This document shows, piece by piece, positions 1 through 8,998 of a stretch of 64,000 nt of DNA. The notes under the pieces are model-generated. The model had not been told where the DNA came from and did no database searches. It was given only the letters and a program-made list of their open reading frames with translations. Numbering within the stretch: position 1 is the stretch's first letter; each line of letters starts with the position of its first letter. The position numbers and the translations under genes were made by a program. Source of the stretch: a bacterium 1XD42-54 (lineage in GTDB: Bacteria; Bacillota; Clostridia; Lachnospirales; Lachnospiraceae); NCBI GenBank assembly GCA_003612585.1, contig RAZH01000009.1:1-64000 (forward strand). Reading direction: 5' to 3'.

Positions 1-164
1 TAGATCAACTGCTCGAAAAAAAATTTTTAAACATTTTTCAATTTACCTATTGACATTTCTTAGCTGGACTTGTATTTCGCGGGCAGCCATTTTTTGCGTG
101 CAGTACGCATTTTCTTAAAACAATGATCTTACCGGGCAATTTCAAAAATTTCCGTAAGACAAAA

Positions 165-462
165 AGCTCCCGCCTTATTCTCACATAAGGACGAGAGCCA
201 TAAATCCCGTGTTACCACCTTATTTCACAGCCAGCTCACACTGACTGCCTCTGTGGGTATTCTCTACCCTGACACAGTAACGGTTGTCCTCCGCCGCAGC
301 CTATTAAAATTCATCCGTCCTGTCATAGAACCGGAGATTTGTTCGGTGCGAAGCTCTGGGAGGTATTCAAAAACAGCTTCCGTGCGCGCCTCTCATCACC
401 CGGCAACTTTCTGTCTCTTCGGCTGCTTTCTACTTGTTCCCTTCATTGCTTTCCGATTAGTA
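165..462 (-). promoter_or_regulatory. T-box riboswitch leader
   Basis: Read on the minus strand this has the parts of a T-box leader in order: a long stem I (GAAGCT paired with AGCTTC around a loop containing GAATACCTCC), the conserved T-box AAGGTGGTAACACGG (rc of about 206-221), then a terminator hairpin built from ATAAGG/CCTTAT and GCTCTCG/CGGGAGC arms ending in a U run (165-199). Such leaders sense uncharged tRNA and control aminoacyl-tRNA synthetase or amino-acid genes. The controlled gene is off the left edge. The specifier could be UAC (Tyr) in GAA-UAC-C, or ACC (Thr) one base later; I cannot decide. Confidence 0.85.
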
Positions 463-687
463 TAGCCCAGTTCCTGAAGATTTGTCAAGGATGCGTTTTA
501 TTCCGTTTTTGCATGAAAGACCTGCATAAAAAGTGCCTATTTTCATGGTCCCGAAACTGTGATAAAATGAAAAAAAGTTTAAATGTTTTCTGTAAAATAA
601 ACGGATGACAGCGAAATCTTAACAAGAGTATCTGAACTTTATTACTTGCAGAAGATACGAAATAGAATAGAGAAGGAGAATCATGTC

Positions 688-1629
688 GTGAAAAAAACAA
701 CTCTTTTTTTAATGTCTGTTACCATGACCACTTTTTTTGCACCTACTGTTTCGGCCGGCAATCTCGTACTAATGACGGGAGAGGAAGCAGGGGCTTATTA
801 TGAATTTGGAAATGTGCTTGCCCGAGAGATAAATGATAGTTCCGACACCTCAGTCACTGTGGCTGCATCTGCCGATCCCATGGAAAATCTCCAGGCCATT
901 GCAGACGGCAGCGCGGATCTGGCTTTCGTTCCTTCTGATATTATGACTTATGCGTATGAGGGAAGTGTTCTTTTTGAGAATGAGATGCCTCAGGATTTTT
1001 CCGCTGTAGCAAGCCTCTACATGGAGCCGGTTCAGATCGTCACCTGCAATCCCGACATTAAATCCATCCAGGATTTGAATGGAAAGAAGGTTTCCATCGG
1101 TACCCTTTCGTCAAATGTCCGCTTCAACGCGATTGATATCCTTGATGTTTACGGTTTAAGCGAAGAACATATCATACCGGTTTACGAGTCCTTTGACGAC
1201 TGTGCAGACGGCCTAAGAGATGGCAGTCTTGACGCTGCTTTTGTCACAGCAGACGCCCCTCTCCCCGCAATTACCGCATTAAGTACTGTGGAACATTTCC
1301 GTTTCATCAGTCTTGACGACGACCACACAGAGGCGCTGCTTGAAGTATATCCCTATTACAGCAGAAGCATCATTGATGCCGGTATGTACGATCTTGAAAC
1401 GGATGTAAATACCGTTGCAGTCAGCGCTGTTATCATCACCCGTAATGATACACCGGAAGATGATATTTACAATTTCATCTCTTCCATTTTCGAAAACAGG
1501 GACACCATCACAGATGCTCACCAAAAAGGAGCCATGCTTGACCCCGAGTTTGCGGCCTCGATTTTTACTGTACCATATCATGCAGGTGCGACAAAGTATT
1601 TCGAAGAAAAAGACATCCCCTTCTTTTAA
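688..1629 (+). CDS. TAXI-family TRAP-type solute-binding protein
   Basis: Predicted secreted binding protein of 313 aa. The GTG at 688 is chosen because AAGGAG lies about 9 nt upstream and it opens a classic signal peptide: VKKTT, a hydrophobic stretch, then cleavage near VSA-GN. The mature start (LMTGEEAGAYYEFGNVLA) matches the TAXI family ligand pocket pattern (normally GTGG..G.YYP.G), and the middle has the usual two-lobed layout. TAXI proteins normally deliver small organic acids to a fused TRAP membrane component, but no TRAP membrane gene is visible in the window, so this one is an orphan. It converges on the LytTR regulator gene 21 bp downstream. In other bacteria orphan TAXI proteins can act as sensors for two-component systems; a link to the adjacent kinase/regulator pair is only inference. 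Confidence 0.8.
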   Translation: MKKTTLFLMSVTMTTFFAPTVSAGNLVLMTGEEAGAYYEFGNVLAREINDSSDTSVTVAASADPMENLQAIADGSADLAFVPSDIMTYAYEGSVLFENEMPQDFSAVASLYMEPVQIVTCNPDIKSIQDLNGKKVSIGTLSSNVRFNAIDILDVYGLSEEHIIPVYESFDDCADGLRDGSLDAAFVTADAPLPAITALSTVEHFRFISLDDDHTEALLEVYPYYSRSIIDAGMYDLETDVNTVAVSAVIITRNDTPEDDIYNFISSIFENRDTITDAHQKGAMLDPEFAASIFTVPYHAGATKYFEEKDIPFF

Positions 1630-1650
1630 TGCAGAGGGGGGTGTCTCCTT

Positions 1651-2394
1651 TTACGTAAATCTGCGTTTAATTTCTTCAAACTTCTCCGCGGTCAGCAGTG
1701 CGTCTTCTTTTCGTCCCTGAAAATGAACGACATAAGTCCAGCGGCCATACGGCTCTATCCTGCGGACGCGTCCAAGATTGATAATATACGATTTATGACT
1801 TCTCAGAAACTGTTCTGGGTCCAGCCTGCGTTCCAGTTCTGCCAGACTTGCCGAGGTCAAATAGCTGTCTTTTTCCGTATAGATCACAGTCGCATTGTTT
1901 TCACGCTGAATCAGAATAATATCAGGAATTGAGATAAAGCTCATGCTTTCCTTTCCCTTTACCAGCAACCTGTCATATCGATGTTCCGGCCTGACAATTT
2001 TTTCCTCTGGTTCAAACTTCTGACTGTTCTGCCCCAGCAGTGCGATGCGGTCCAGTGTTTTATTGACTCGGTCTACTGCGAACGGCTTCACAAGATAATC
2101 AAACGCATACAGTTCAAATGCTTCCGGCATATATTCAGCGTGAGCTGTCGCAAAAATAATCTTTACCTTCGGATCAAGTTCTGTCAAAATCTTTGCACAT
2201 TCGATCCCGTTTTGTCCCTTAATCCCAATGTCCAGAAATACAACCTCCGGCTTCTGCCGCTGAAACAGAATCACCGACTCTGTCAGTTCATCACACTCGC
2301 CAACGATCTCAAAGCCCCCGTGCTTCTCAATGATTTTTCTCAAAAGAAGCCGTATTCCTTCCTCATCTTCGATCAGCATTACTCTGATTGCCAT
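1651..2394 (-). CDS. LytTR-type response regulator
   Basis: 247-aa response regulator. Residues 1-120 are a receiver domain: acidic pocket IEDEE near residue 10, phospho-acceptor Asp in VFLDIGIKG near residue 55, Thr/Ser switch in IFATAHAEY, and the conserved Lys in YLVKPF near 104. Residues about 140-245 are a LytTR DNA-binding domain (LLVKGKESMSFI, FLRSHKSYIINL, then beta strands to the end). The gene starts inside the end of the upstream Lys-rich ORF (32-bp overlap), so translation is probably coupled. It is the last gene of the minus-strand cluster kinase-nfeD-floA-unknown-regulator. The partner is very likely the sensor kinase at 4602-5462. Target genes are not visible. Confidence 0.93.
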   Translation of the reverse strand: MAIRVMLIEDEEGIRLLLRKIIEKHGGFEIVGECDELTESVILFQRQKPEVVFLDIGIKGQNGIECAKILTELDPKVKIIFATAHAEYMPEAFELYAFDYLVKPFAVDRVNKTLDRIALLGQNSQKFEPEEKIVRPEHRYDRLLVKGKESMSFISIPDIILIQRENNATVIYTEKDSYLTSASLAELERRLDPEQFLRSHKSYIINLGRVRRIEPYGRWTYVVHFQGRKEDALLTAEKFEEIKRRFT

Positions 2395-2848
2395 ACCTCT
2401 GATTCACCCTTCTTGTTCGTCTTTTATGAGCCATCGGCTCTCCCAGAATCTCAGCCCAGACAAATGCCTCCTGTAAACGTTTCTCGGACAACTGTTTGCC
2501 ATTCACACGCAAAGTGTTCTCCGACGTCCGACGTCCGTTTTTGTTTCCGGTATCCGGCGCGGTGGCGATATTTCCCGCCACCATCGCCCTGGATGTCTCC
2601 TGAAACGTTCCATTCTTTTCCGTCTCGCTTTTTTTCCTGTCGTTCTTTTTTCCTTTCCCCTTCAGATCTTTTTTATTTATATCTGTCGATTTTTTCTTGT
2701 TATTCTTTTTCTTTTCAGCCTTCTGCCACTCCTGTGACACGGTTCGGAACATCTCCGCGCCAAATTTTCCAAACTCTCCGGCACCGCGAAGCCCGTTCAT
2801 CTGCATACTGATCAGATTCAGACTCTCTTTTATCTGTTTTCCGCTCAT
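2363..2848 (-). CDS. Lys-rich protein of unknown function in floA operon
   Basis: 161 aa, not recognised. The start has AAGGAG 7 nt upstream (AAGGAGCGAAGCATG). The N-terminal 45 residues look folded (MSGKQIKESLNLISMQMNGL), the centre (about 45-80) is a highly charged Lys/Asn tract that is probably disordered, and the C-terminal part carries LQEAFVWAEILGEPMAHKR followed by an Arg-rich tail. It begins 30 bp after floA and overlaps the response-regulator gene by 32 bp, so it belongs to this operon. The basic tracts would suit nucleic-acid or membrane-surface binding, but that is only a guess from composition. Confidence 0.7.
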   Translation of the reverse strand: MSGKQIKESLNLISMQMNGLRGAGEFGKFGAEMFRTVSQEWQKAEKKKNNKKKSTDINKKDLKGKGKKNDRKKSETEKNGTFQETSRAMVAGNIATAPDTGNKNGRRTSENTLRVNGKQLSEKRLQEAFVWAEILGEPMAHKRRTRRVNQRYGNQSNADRR

Positions 2849-2878
2849 GCTTCGCTCCTTTCCGAATTTTCAAATATG

Positions 2879-3853
2879 TTACTCGACGATCGTATTATCC
2901 AGGCCCTTTCCGCCGATGGTTTCTCTCATATCCGTATCAGCTTTCAGATTCTGCATTTCATAATAATCCATAACGCCAAGCTTTCCTTCCCGCAGCGCAT
3001 ATGCCATTGCCTTTGGTACCTCGGCTTCCGCCTCTACTACGTAAGCGCGCATCTCCTGCTCTTTTGCAACAGCCATTGCTCTGCGCTCTTCCGCTTTTGC
3101 CTGTGCAATATTTTTATCCGCTTCTGCCTGGAGACTTTGCAGCTGTGCACCGATATTTCTGCCAACATCAATATCTGCAATATCAATTGACAGAATTTCA
3201 AACGCTGTACCGGAATCCAGGCCCTTGCTCAGTACACGTTTGGAAATATCATCCGGATTCTCCAACACCTCTTTATGGGAAACTGCCGAACCTACTGTCG
3301 TAACAATGCCCTCGCCGATTCGCGCAAGCACGGTCGCTTCCCCTGCACCGCCGACCAGACGTTCCAGATTCGCCCGCACAGTAACTCTGGCTTTTACCAG
3401 AAGCTCAATACCGTCTTTTGCCACTGCGGAAACATTTGCAGTCTCAATCACTTTCGGGTTAACACTCATTTTCACTGCTTCCAGTACGTTGCGGCCAGCC
3501 AGGTCGATCGCCGCTGCCTTTTCAAATTCCAGCTCAATGCCGGCACGCTCTGAAGCAATCAGTGCATTCACAACATTATCTACATTACCGCCAGCCAGAT
3601 AATGCGCTTCCAGCTGATTCACACCCAGATTCAAACCTGCTTTTCTCGCCTTAATCAACGGCATCACAATCTTTGCAGGCTTTACACGGCGAAGACGCAT
3701 TCCTATTAAATTGAAAATACTGATCTTTACATTTGCAGCCAAGGATGAAACCCAAAGGCCTACAGGAACAACTGCAAAAAACAACACAATCAGAAGTGCA
3801 ATAATTCCTATCAATACAATCCAGTGAATATTATTAACCAACATATTAACCAT
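2879..3853 (-). CDS. floA: flotillin-like protein FloA
   Basis: 324-aa flotillin-like scaffold protein of functional membrane microdomains. An N-terminal membrane anchor (residues about 9-35, [20 protein letters not shown]) is followed by the SPFH-type region ([20 protein letters not shown], then [19 protein letters not shown]) and an Ala/Glu-rich coiled segment ([20 protein letters not shown]) ending in the Gly-rich tail typical of FloA. The length equals that of Bacillus FloA (about 330 aa). The ATG at 3853 overlaps the end of the NfeD gene, the usual floA/nfeD pairing, which argues for a shared complex. Unusual here is that a two-component pair brackets the genes. Confidence 0.95.
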   Translation of the reverse strand: MVNMLVNNIHWIVLIGIIALLIVLFFAVVPVGLWVSSLAANVKISIFNLIGMRLRRVKPAKIVMPLIKARKAGLNLGVNQLEAHYLAGGNVDNVVNALIASERAGIELEFEKAAAIDLAGRNVLEAVKMSVNPKVIETANVSAVAKDGIELLVKARVTVRANLERLVGGAGEATVLARIGEGIVTTVGSAVSHKEVLENPDDISKRVLSKGLDSGTAFEILSIDIADIDVGRNIGAQLQSLQAEADKNIAQAKAEERRAMAVAKEQEMRAYVVEAEAEVPKAMAYALREGKLGVMDYYEMQNLKADTDMRETIGGKGLDNTIVE

Positions 3854-4361
3854 TCTCTTTTCCTCCCTTTTCTTTTACAACCAGCTTTGAGCCTTCTACT
3901 TTGATGATCTTAATTGAAGTGCCTTTTGAGATATAGTTTCCCACTGATATCACATCAAAATGAATGTCGTCAAAGGTGCCTACCCCCGAAGGCCTCAGAT
4001 CCGTCGCTGCAATGCCCTGACGGCCCAGCAGATACTTCAGGTCGCTGGAACTTAAATATCCGCCTGCCCGATTCTGTTCCTCTTCAAGGATAATCGGCGG
4101 CTTCAGCTTTCCGCGTGACAGCAGCCCCAAAATGATTGCCGCCAGGATACCCAGCACTGCCAGCACGCCGATGGTAATCACAGCGCCCTCCATGACCGAA
4201 TCCGCAAGAGCAAAAACGCCAAGTACCAGGCAGACAATTCCGCTCACACCCGGCGCAGAAAATCCTGGCATCACCATTTCCACAGCCACCAAAACAAAGC
4301 CCGCAACCAGAAGCAAAATTCCCGCTAAATTTACTGCATCCAAAATCCTTCCCCCTTTCAT
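3846..4361 (-). CDS. NfeD-family membrane protein
   Basis: 171-aa NfeD-like partner of FloA. There are three hydrophobic segments in the first 85 residues ([56 protein letters not shown]), then a cytosolic OB-fold region from about residue 100 ([37 protein letters not shown]). It is the short form, without the N-terminal protease domain of long NfeD proteins. The start is uncertain: ATG at 4361 has no good ribosome site, whereas TTG at 4343 lies about 8 nt after AGGGGGAAGG. It overlaps floA by 8 bp. The 240 bp upstream must hold the operon promoter or a link to the kinase gene. Confidence 0.9.
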   Translation of the reverse strand: MKGGRILDAVNLAGILLLVAGFVLVAVEMVMPGFSAPGVSGIVCLVLGVFALADSVMEGAVITIGVLAVLGILAAIILGLLSRGKLKPPIILEEEQNRAGGYLSSSDLKYLLGRQGIAATDLRPSGVGTFDDIHFDVISVGNYISKGTSIKIIKVEGSKLVVKEKGGKENG

Positions 4362-4601
4362 TGTTCATAGGTAATTGCAAAACATGTGGTTCTTAAATGC
4401 CTCTTTGTCTGTCTAAAATTATTTTATATCTTTTTTGAAAAATGAAAATACATATCCTGTGATCTATACACTTTTACCTCTGAATTGTCATCTGTCGGTC
4501 GTAAACTTACACCGCATCTTCTCAAACTTCAGCAGGCATACTGTAAACAGGCTGCTCCACCTTTGCCCGGGCATCCTTGTCTGATAGCAATAGCACCTGC
4601 C

Positions 4602-5462
4602 TTATCTGCGGTTTTGTCTGCGCCCGGATATTTTTCCCTGCACTGACCGTGGGAGCGTAACAAAAAAGATGGTTTCCGTCTCATTGCTTTGCAGCTCAAT
4701 GCTGCCGTCCGCCTCTTTTAATATGGAAGAAACGATTGCCAGGCCTATTCCGTGCCCCTCTCCTTTTTTCGTCGTATAGCCGCGTCCGAAAATTAATTTC
4801 TGCTGCGCCGCCGGAATCTCAGGCCCATTATTTGCAATCCGAAACATATAATCAGACTTATTCTCCTCCATCTGCAAACGAATCTGCTTTTCTCCTTCTT
4901 TCTGTTTGACTGCTGTGATTGCATTATCAAGCAGGTTGGCAAGGATTTTACACAGCTCCCATGCCTCTATTTTCAGTTCCTTCAGCTGTGTACCCACTTC
5001 CAGATAAAAATCAATTCCCTGACGCTCCGCTGTTTCCAGCTTAGCCTGCAAAAGTGCGTTCACTGCCGGCTGCGCTGTCTTAAGCGCCCGGTTCACCTTC
5101 ATAATGTCTTTAAACACCGGCCTCAGATATTCCCTCGCACTTTCATACTCTTCCAACTCCAGCAGGCCGTGTACAACCTGCACCTGATTCAGATAATCAT
5201 GGCGCTGTTCGCGAAGCTTTGCGTTCAGATTTTCCAGATTCTCCATGCTTTCCTCATAATTCCTGCGCTGAAATCTCGTCAGGAAAAACAACCCTGCAAT
5301 GGAAAGCAGACTGGAAAAAATCACGAAAAAAACAGCCAGATCCAGAATTTCTTCCCTGTATACCAAAACTTCTCCCCAAAGTGCAAACAGAATTACTGTC
5401 CCAAGCGTAAACTGCAACGTATTTACCAAAAACAGCATTCTGGAAAGCTTTCGAACTGACAT
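4602..5462 (-). CDS. sensor histidine kinase, Spo0B/GHKL type
   Basis: 286-aa membrane kinase. Two N-terminal membrane helices (about 8-32 and 40-62) are joined by a very short loop, so there is no extracellular sensor domain. A linker coiled coil leads to the phosphoacceptor helix with the motif EQRHDYLNQVQVVHG (His near residue 89), then a GHKL ATPase domain with N box ILANLLDNAITA, G1 box NNGPEIP and G2 box GEGHGIGLAIV. Kinases of this shape usually pair with LytTR regulators, and one lies at the far end of the same minus-strand cluster. The start has GGAGGATGGTAT before ATG. The 240-bp gap to nfeD leaves open whether they share a transcript. Confidence 0.92.
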   Translation of the reverse strand: MSVRKLSRMLFLVNTLQFTLGTVILFALWGEVLVYREEILDLAVFFVIFSSLLSIAGLFFLTRFQRRNYEESMENLENLNAKLREQRHDYLNQVQVVHGLLELEEYESAREYLRPVFKDIMKVNRALKTAQPAVNALLQAKLETAERQGIDFYLEVGTQLKELKIEAWELCKILANLLDNAITAVKQKEGEKQIRLQMEENKSDYMFRIANNGPEIPAAQQKLIFGRGYTTKKGEGHGIGLAIVSSILKEADGSIELQSNETETIFFVTLPRSVQGKISGRRQNRR

Positions 5463-5571
5463 ATACCATCCTCCGTCAAATACAATTCTGTCGCATCTAT
5501 CTTACCATATTTGCGTTAAGAAGTCATTGTTGTTTTCCTTTCAAAAGTTTTGCCTAAGTACAAAGTTCCGA

Positions 5572-5600
5572 TTGACATCCTTTTTTATTCCTTATACAAT
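5572..5600 (+). promoter_or_regulatory. sigma-A type promoter of MATE gene
   Basis: TTGACA (5572-5577), a 17-bp spacer and TACAAT (5595-5600) form a near-consensus housekeeping promoter about 80 bp upstream of the MATE start codon. Confidence 0.8.
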
Positions 5601-5680
5601 AGCTAATACTGTGTGCAAATCCGGTATACTGTATTTTGCCGGAATGTTTTATATATATCAATACGCAAAGGAGGATTTTT

Positions 5681-7057
5681 ATGGAACAAGTGGATCAGAA
5701 AAACAACGCACCTCACGAAAACAAAATGGGTACCATGCCGGTTCCAAAACTCCTGGTAACCATGTCCCTGCCGATGATTATTTCCATGCTGGTACAAGCA
5801 TTGTATAATGTAGTGGACAGTATTTTCGTATCACAAATCAATGAAAACGCACTGACCGCTGTTTCCCTGGCGTTCCCGATTCAGAATCTGATTATTGCGG
5901 TTGCCTCTGGTACCGGTGTCGGCGTCAATGCGCTTCTGTCCAGAAGTCTCGGTGAAAAAAATTATGAGCAGGCAAACAGGGCCGCTAATACCAGTGTGCT
6001 TTTGACGATCTGCAGCTATGTCATCTTTGCTCTAATCGGCCTCTTTGGCTCCAGACTTTTTTTCAACTCGCAGACTCCAGACCCGCAAATTCGTGAATTT
6101 GGTTATCAGTATATGAGTATCGTCTGCATCTGTTCTTTCGGCGTATTTATGCAAATCACCATGGAACGGCTGCTTCAGTCAACCGGACTTACTTTTTACA
6201 ACATGATCACACAGGGAGTCGGTGCCATTCTGAACATCATTTTCGACCCGATTCTGATTTTCGGTTATTTCGGATTTCCAAAAATGGGAGTTGCCGGGGC
6301 TGCCGCAGCCACCGTGTTCGGCCAGATTGTCGCTATGTGCCTTGGTATCTATTTCAATCTCCGAAAAAACAAAGAAATTCAGTTTTCTCTCAAGAAAATG
6401 CGTTTCCACGGCCCCACAGTCAAGATGATCTACATTGTCGGTGTTCCTTCTATTCTAATGATGTCCATCGGCTCTGTCATGACCTTTGGTATGAATAAAA
6501 TTCTGCTGATGTTCTCATCCACTGCCGCAGCCGTATTTGGGGTATATTTCAAATTGCAAAGTTTCTTCTTTATGCCGGTTTTCGGAATGAACAACGGTAT
6601 TGTTCCGATTATCGCATTTAATTACGGAGCTCGAAGCAAAAAGCGCATTATGGACACCATGAAACTGGGCTGTATCGCGGCGTTTTGTATGATGATACTT
6701 GGTCTCGCAGCGTTCAACTTAGTTCCGGACCTGCTCCTGAAAATGTTCAACGCCTCGGATGAGCTTCTCGCAATCGGCAGGCAGGCGCTTCGTACAATCA
6801 GCTTGAGTTTCCCGCTCGCCGCATTTGGGATCGTATTCGGGTCTGTATTCCAGGCGCTTGGCAATGGTGTTTACAGTCTGATCGTATCGATCTGCCGTCA
6901 GCTCCTTATGCTGCTTCCTTCTGCTTGGATTCTGGCAATGACCTTCGGACTGAACGCAGTCTGGTGGTCTTTCCCGATCGCAGAGATTGTATCCTTCGCG
7001 GTATCTGTATTTCTGTTCCGCAGAATCTACGCACAGAAAATTCGACCGTTGGAATAA
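5681..7057 (+). CDS. MATE family efflux transporter
   Basis: 458-aa multidrug/Na+-coupled exporter of the MATE family. The start at 5681 follows AAAGGAGGATTTTT; the frame open upstream has no ribosome site. The N-terminal motif PKLLVTMSLPMIISMLVQALYN (split here: PKLLVTMSLPMI then ISMLVQALYN), VDSIFVSQ, GTGVGVNALLSR, and in the second half SPMF-like VPSILMMSIGSV and FGMNNGIVPIIAFNYGA are typical of the DinF/NorM-like branch. About twelve membrane helices can be traced. It has its own promoter and ends at a strong bidirectional terminator, so it is a single-gene unit facing deoB. Substrate cannot be told from sequence. Confidence 0.93.
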   Translation: MEQVDQKNNAPHENKMGTMPVPKLLVTMSLPMIISMLVQALYNVVDSIFVSQINENALTAVSLAFPIQNLIIAVASGTGVGVNALLSRSLGEKNYEQANRAANTSVLLTICSYVIFALIGLFGSRLFFNSQTPDPQIREFGYQYMSIVCICSFGVFMQITMERLLQSTGLTFYNMITQGVGAILNIIFDPILIFGYFGFPKMGVAGAAAATVFGQIVAMCLGIYFNLRKNKEIQFSLKKMRFHGPTVKMIYIVGVPSILMMSIGSVMTFGMNKILLMFSSTAAAVFGVYFKLQSFFFMPVFGMNNGIVPIIAFNYGARSKKRIMDTMKLGCIAAFCMMILGLAAFNLVPDLLLKMFNASDELLAIGRQALRTISLSFPLAAFGIVFGSVFQALGNGVYSLIVSICRQLLMLLPSAWILAMTFGLNAVWWSFPIAEIVSFAVSVFLFRRIYAQKIRPLE

Positions 7058-7144
7058 ACACAGGAAGAACCGTGCTTTGTTTTCAGGCCATACTGTCTGT
7101 TATACCAAAATCCTGCAGCATACCTGAGCATATTTCGCTGCAAA

Positions 7145-7191
7145 AAAAGTGGCGGCTGTTCAGATTCAATATCTGTTCAGCCGCCACTTTT
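7145..7191. terminator. bidirectional terminator between MATE gene and deoB
   Basis: Perfect 14-bp arms AAAAGTGGCGGCTG (7145-7158) and CAGCCGCCACTTTT (7178-7191) with partial pairing inside the loop, flanked by A and T runs. It serves the two converging genes. The GTGGCGGC arm recurs in hairpins at 40238 and 61167. Confidence 0.9.
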
Positions 7192-7258
7192 GCGTTCTTC
7201 TGTCGTTCCACTCTCACATTTTCATTTTGTATATTTCTGTTTTTTTATATTTCGTGTT

Positions 7259-8449
7259 TTATACCAGCTTATCCAGCAAGGAATAACCGATTGTCCCCTC
7301 CGGCATTGCAACGCCGAAATTATCCGCAACCGTAGCGCCGACAACTGCAAATGTATCGGCTTCCTCCAGCCTGCCACTTCCCTTCATAGAAGGTGACCAG
7401 GCAAGAAACGGAACGCGCTCTCTCGTATGGTCGGTGCCTGTATGCGTCGGATCGTTTCCGTGGTCTGCCGTAAGAATCAGCAGATCATCATCCCCAAGAA
7501 GTGGCATCAAAATTCCCAGATTTTCATCGAAACGTTCCAGCTCTTCCGCGTATCCCTGGGGGTCTCTGCGGTGTCCCCACAGCGCATCAAAATCAACCAG
7601 ATTTGTAAAGCAAAGCCCTTCAAAATCGCGTCCCGCTATCTCGATCGTCTGTTCCATTCCATGAACAGAACTCTTCGACTTGTTTGATTCCGTCAGTCCT
7701 TCCCCATCAAAAATATCGTAGATTTTTCCAACGGAAATTACATCCAGTCCTGCATCCTTCAACGCATTCAGCGCCGTTTTTCCAAAAGGCTTCAATGCAT
7801 AATCATGCCGGTTGCTGGTGCGCTGAAACTCTCCTTTTTTTCTTCCGACGTACGGTCTTGCTATCACCCGTCCCACCCTCCATTCTTCCCGCATGGTCAG
7901 CTCACGGGCAATCTCGCAGCAGCGATAGAGCTCTTTCAGGTCAAACGTCTCCTCCTGGCCGCAGATCTGAAGCACAGAATCCGCAGATGTATAAACGATC
8001 ATATGGCCAGTCGCGATTTCCTCCTCGCCAAGCTCGTCAATAATCTCTGTCCCGCTTGCGCTCTTATTTCCTATAATCACATGTCCGGTTCTTCTGGATA
8101 GCTCTTCGATCAGTTCTCTTGGAAACCCATGCTCTGAAAAAGTCTGAAACGGCTCCGTAATATGCAGCCCCATCATTTCCCAGTGTCCTGTCATGGTATC
8201 CTTTCCCTTACTCGCCTCGTGAAGCGCCGTATAGTACGCCAGCGGCTGCCCGACCGGCTCCACGTGCCTGAGCGGATGGAAATTGGCGAGTCCCAGCCTT
8301 TGCAGATTCGGAATATGAAACTCCTCGACACACTCTGAAATATGTCCAAGCGTATCTGTCCCTGCATCTCCGTAATCCGCCGCATCCGCCAGTGCTCCCG
8401 CTCCGAGCGAGTCCAGTACAATCACAAAAATCCGTTTAAACCTTCTCAT
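7259..8449 (-). CDS. deoB: phosphopentomutase
   Basis: 396-aa phosphopentomutase, interconverting (deoxy)ribose 1- and 5-phosphate in nucleoside salvage; cytosolic. Full family length. Metal-site motifs of the alkaline-phosphatase superfamily are intact: [10 protein letters not shown] (residues 9-18), the phospho-acceptor Thr region [13 protein letters not shown] (near 82-94), [13 protein letters not shown] near 285, and [19 protein letters not shown] near 330. The start has GGAGGT 8 nt upstream. It appears to be transcribed alone. A secreted nucleoside hydrolase-like protein elsewhere in the window (48923-50371) would supply ribose rather than ribose 1-phosphate, so any pathway link is loose. 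Confidence 0.97.
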   Translation of the reverse strand: MRRFKRIFVIVLDSLGAGALADAADYGDAGTDTLGHISECVEEFHIPNLQRLGLANFHPLRHVEPVGQPLAYYTALHEASKGKDTMTGHWEMMGLHITEPFQTFSEHGFPRELIEELSRRTGHVIIGNKSASGTEIIDELGEEEIATGHMIVYTSADSVLQICGQEETFDLKELYRCCEIARELTMREEWRVGRVIARPYVGRKKGEFQRTSNRHDYALKPFGKTALNALKDAGLDVISVGKIYDIFDGEGLTESNKSKSSVHGMEQTIEIAGRDFEGLCFTNLVDFDALWGHRRDPQGYAEELERFDENLGILMPLLGDDDLLILTADHGNDPTHTGTDHTRERVPFLAWSPSMKGSGRLEEADTFAVVGATVADNFGVAMPEGTIGYSLLDKLV

Positions 8450-8608
8450 ATTCAGACCTCCAGCCTGTTATTTGCAGATTATCTTATCACAAGATGTAAA
8501 AGAAAACAATTCCTCGTATGTAATCACTGGCACTCCCTCCTTCCTTCTCTGCCCACAGGACACGACATCCGGAGGTTTAGCCCCTCCGATGTTTGGAGTG
8601 CAATCCGC

Positions 8609-8681
8609 CTCAGATAAGAGAGACACCCCCGGAGGTGACTTCTCTGCGTCAGAACCTCCGGGGGTGTCTCTCTTATCTGAG
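8609..8681. repeat. 28-bp perfect inverted repeat, intergenic hairpin
   Basis: Arms 8609-8636 and 8654-8681 are exact reverse complements (starting CTCAGATAAGAGAGACACCC) around a 17-nt loop. It sits between the DUF4250 gene and deoB. No T run follows on either strand, so it is not an ordinary terminator. A smaller dyad, GGAGG-GTTTAGCC-CCTCC type, lies just to the left at about 8572-8587. Confidence 0.9.
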
Positions 8682-8734
8682 TGCGTCCGCTCTTATATAA
8701 AGCTCTTCTCATTCCAAAAATATGCTTTCCCAGC

Positions 8735-8911
8735 TTATACAAAAGCATTACACGCTTCATCATACTCATAATTCACTTTTGCAAGTCTTTCTTCCAGGTC
8801 TTTTCGTTCCACATCCACACTCGCGCAAAAATCATCTAAAGAAACATAGTGGTCGCGAAGCTGTGTGTTCACATAACTCAGCAGCATAATCGGATCCTGC
8901 GGCAAATTCAT
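8735..8911 (-). CDS. DUF4250 family small protein
   Basis: 58-aa protein beginning MNLPQDPIMLLSYVNTQLRD, which I recognise as the DUF4250 family found across Clostridia; function unknown. The start at 8911 is chosen because GGAGATAGCT precedes it and family members begin MNLP; the frame is open 6 codons further. The sequence reads like a small helical protein with a helix-turn-helix flavour (LDDFCASVDVERKDLEERL), but no activity is established. It is followed by the long hairpin at 8609. Confidence 0.88.
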   Translation of the reverse strand: MNLPQDPIMLLSYVNTQLRDHYVSLDDFCASVDVERKDLEERLAKVNYEYDEACNAFV

Positions 8912-8998
8912 AGCTATCTCCTTTTCCAAATTATTGACTAATTGTCCATATGACTTCAGGCTTCGCCTTCCACCTCTGATTTTATATCCTCACTTGGA

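Noticed and set aside
1651-5462. agr-type quorum-sensing locus
   Set aside because: Kinase and LytTR regulator fit in shape, but there is no AgrB-like processing protein or AgrD-like peptide gene; floA/nfeD lie there instead.
8609-8681. Insertion sequence ends or MITE with target duplication
   Set aside because: No transposase and no clear flanking target duplication; kept as a plain inverted repeat.
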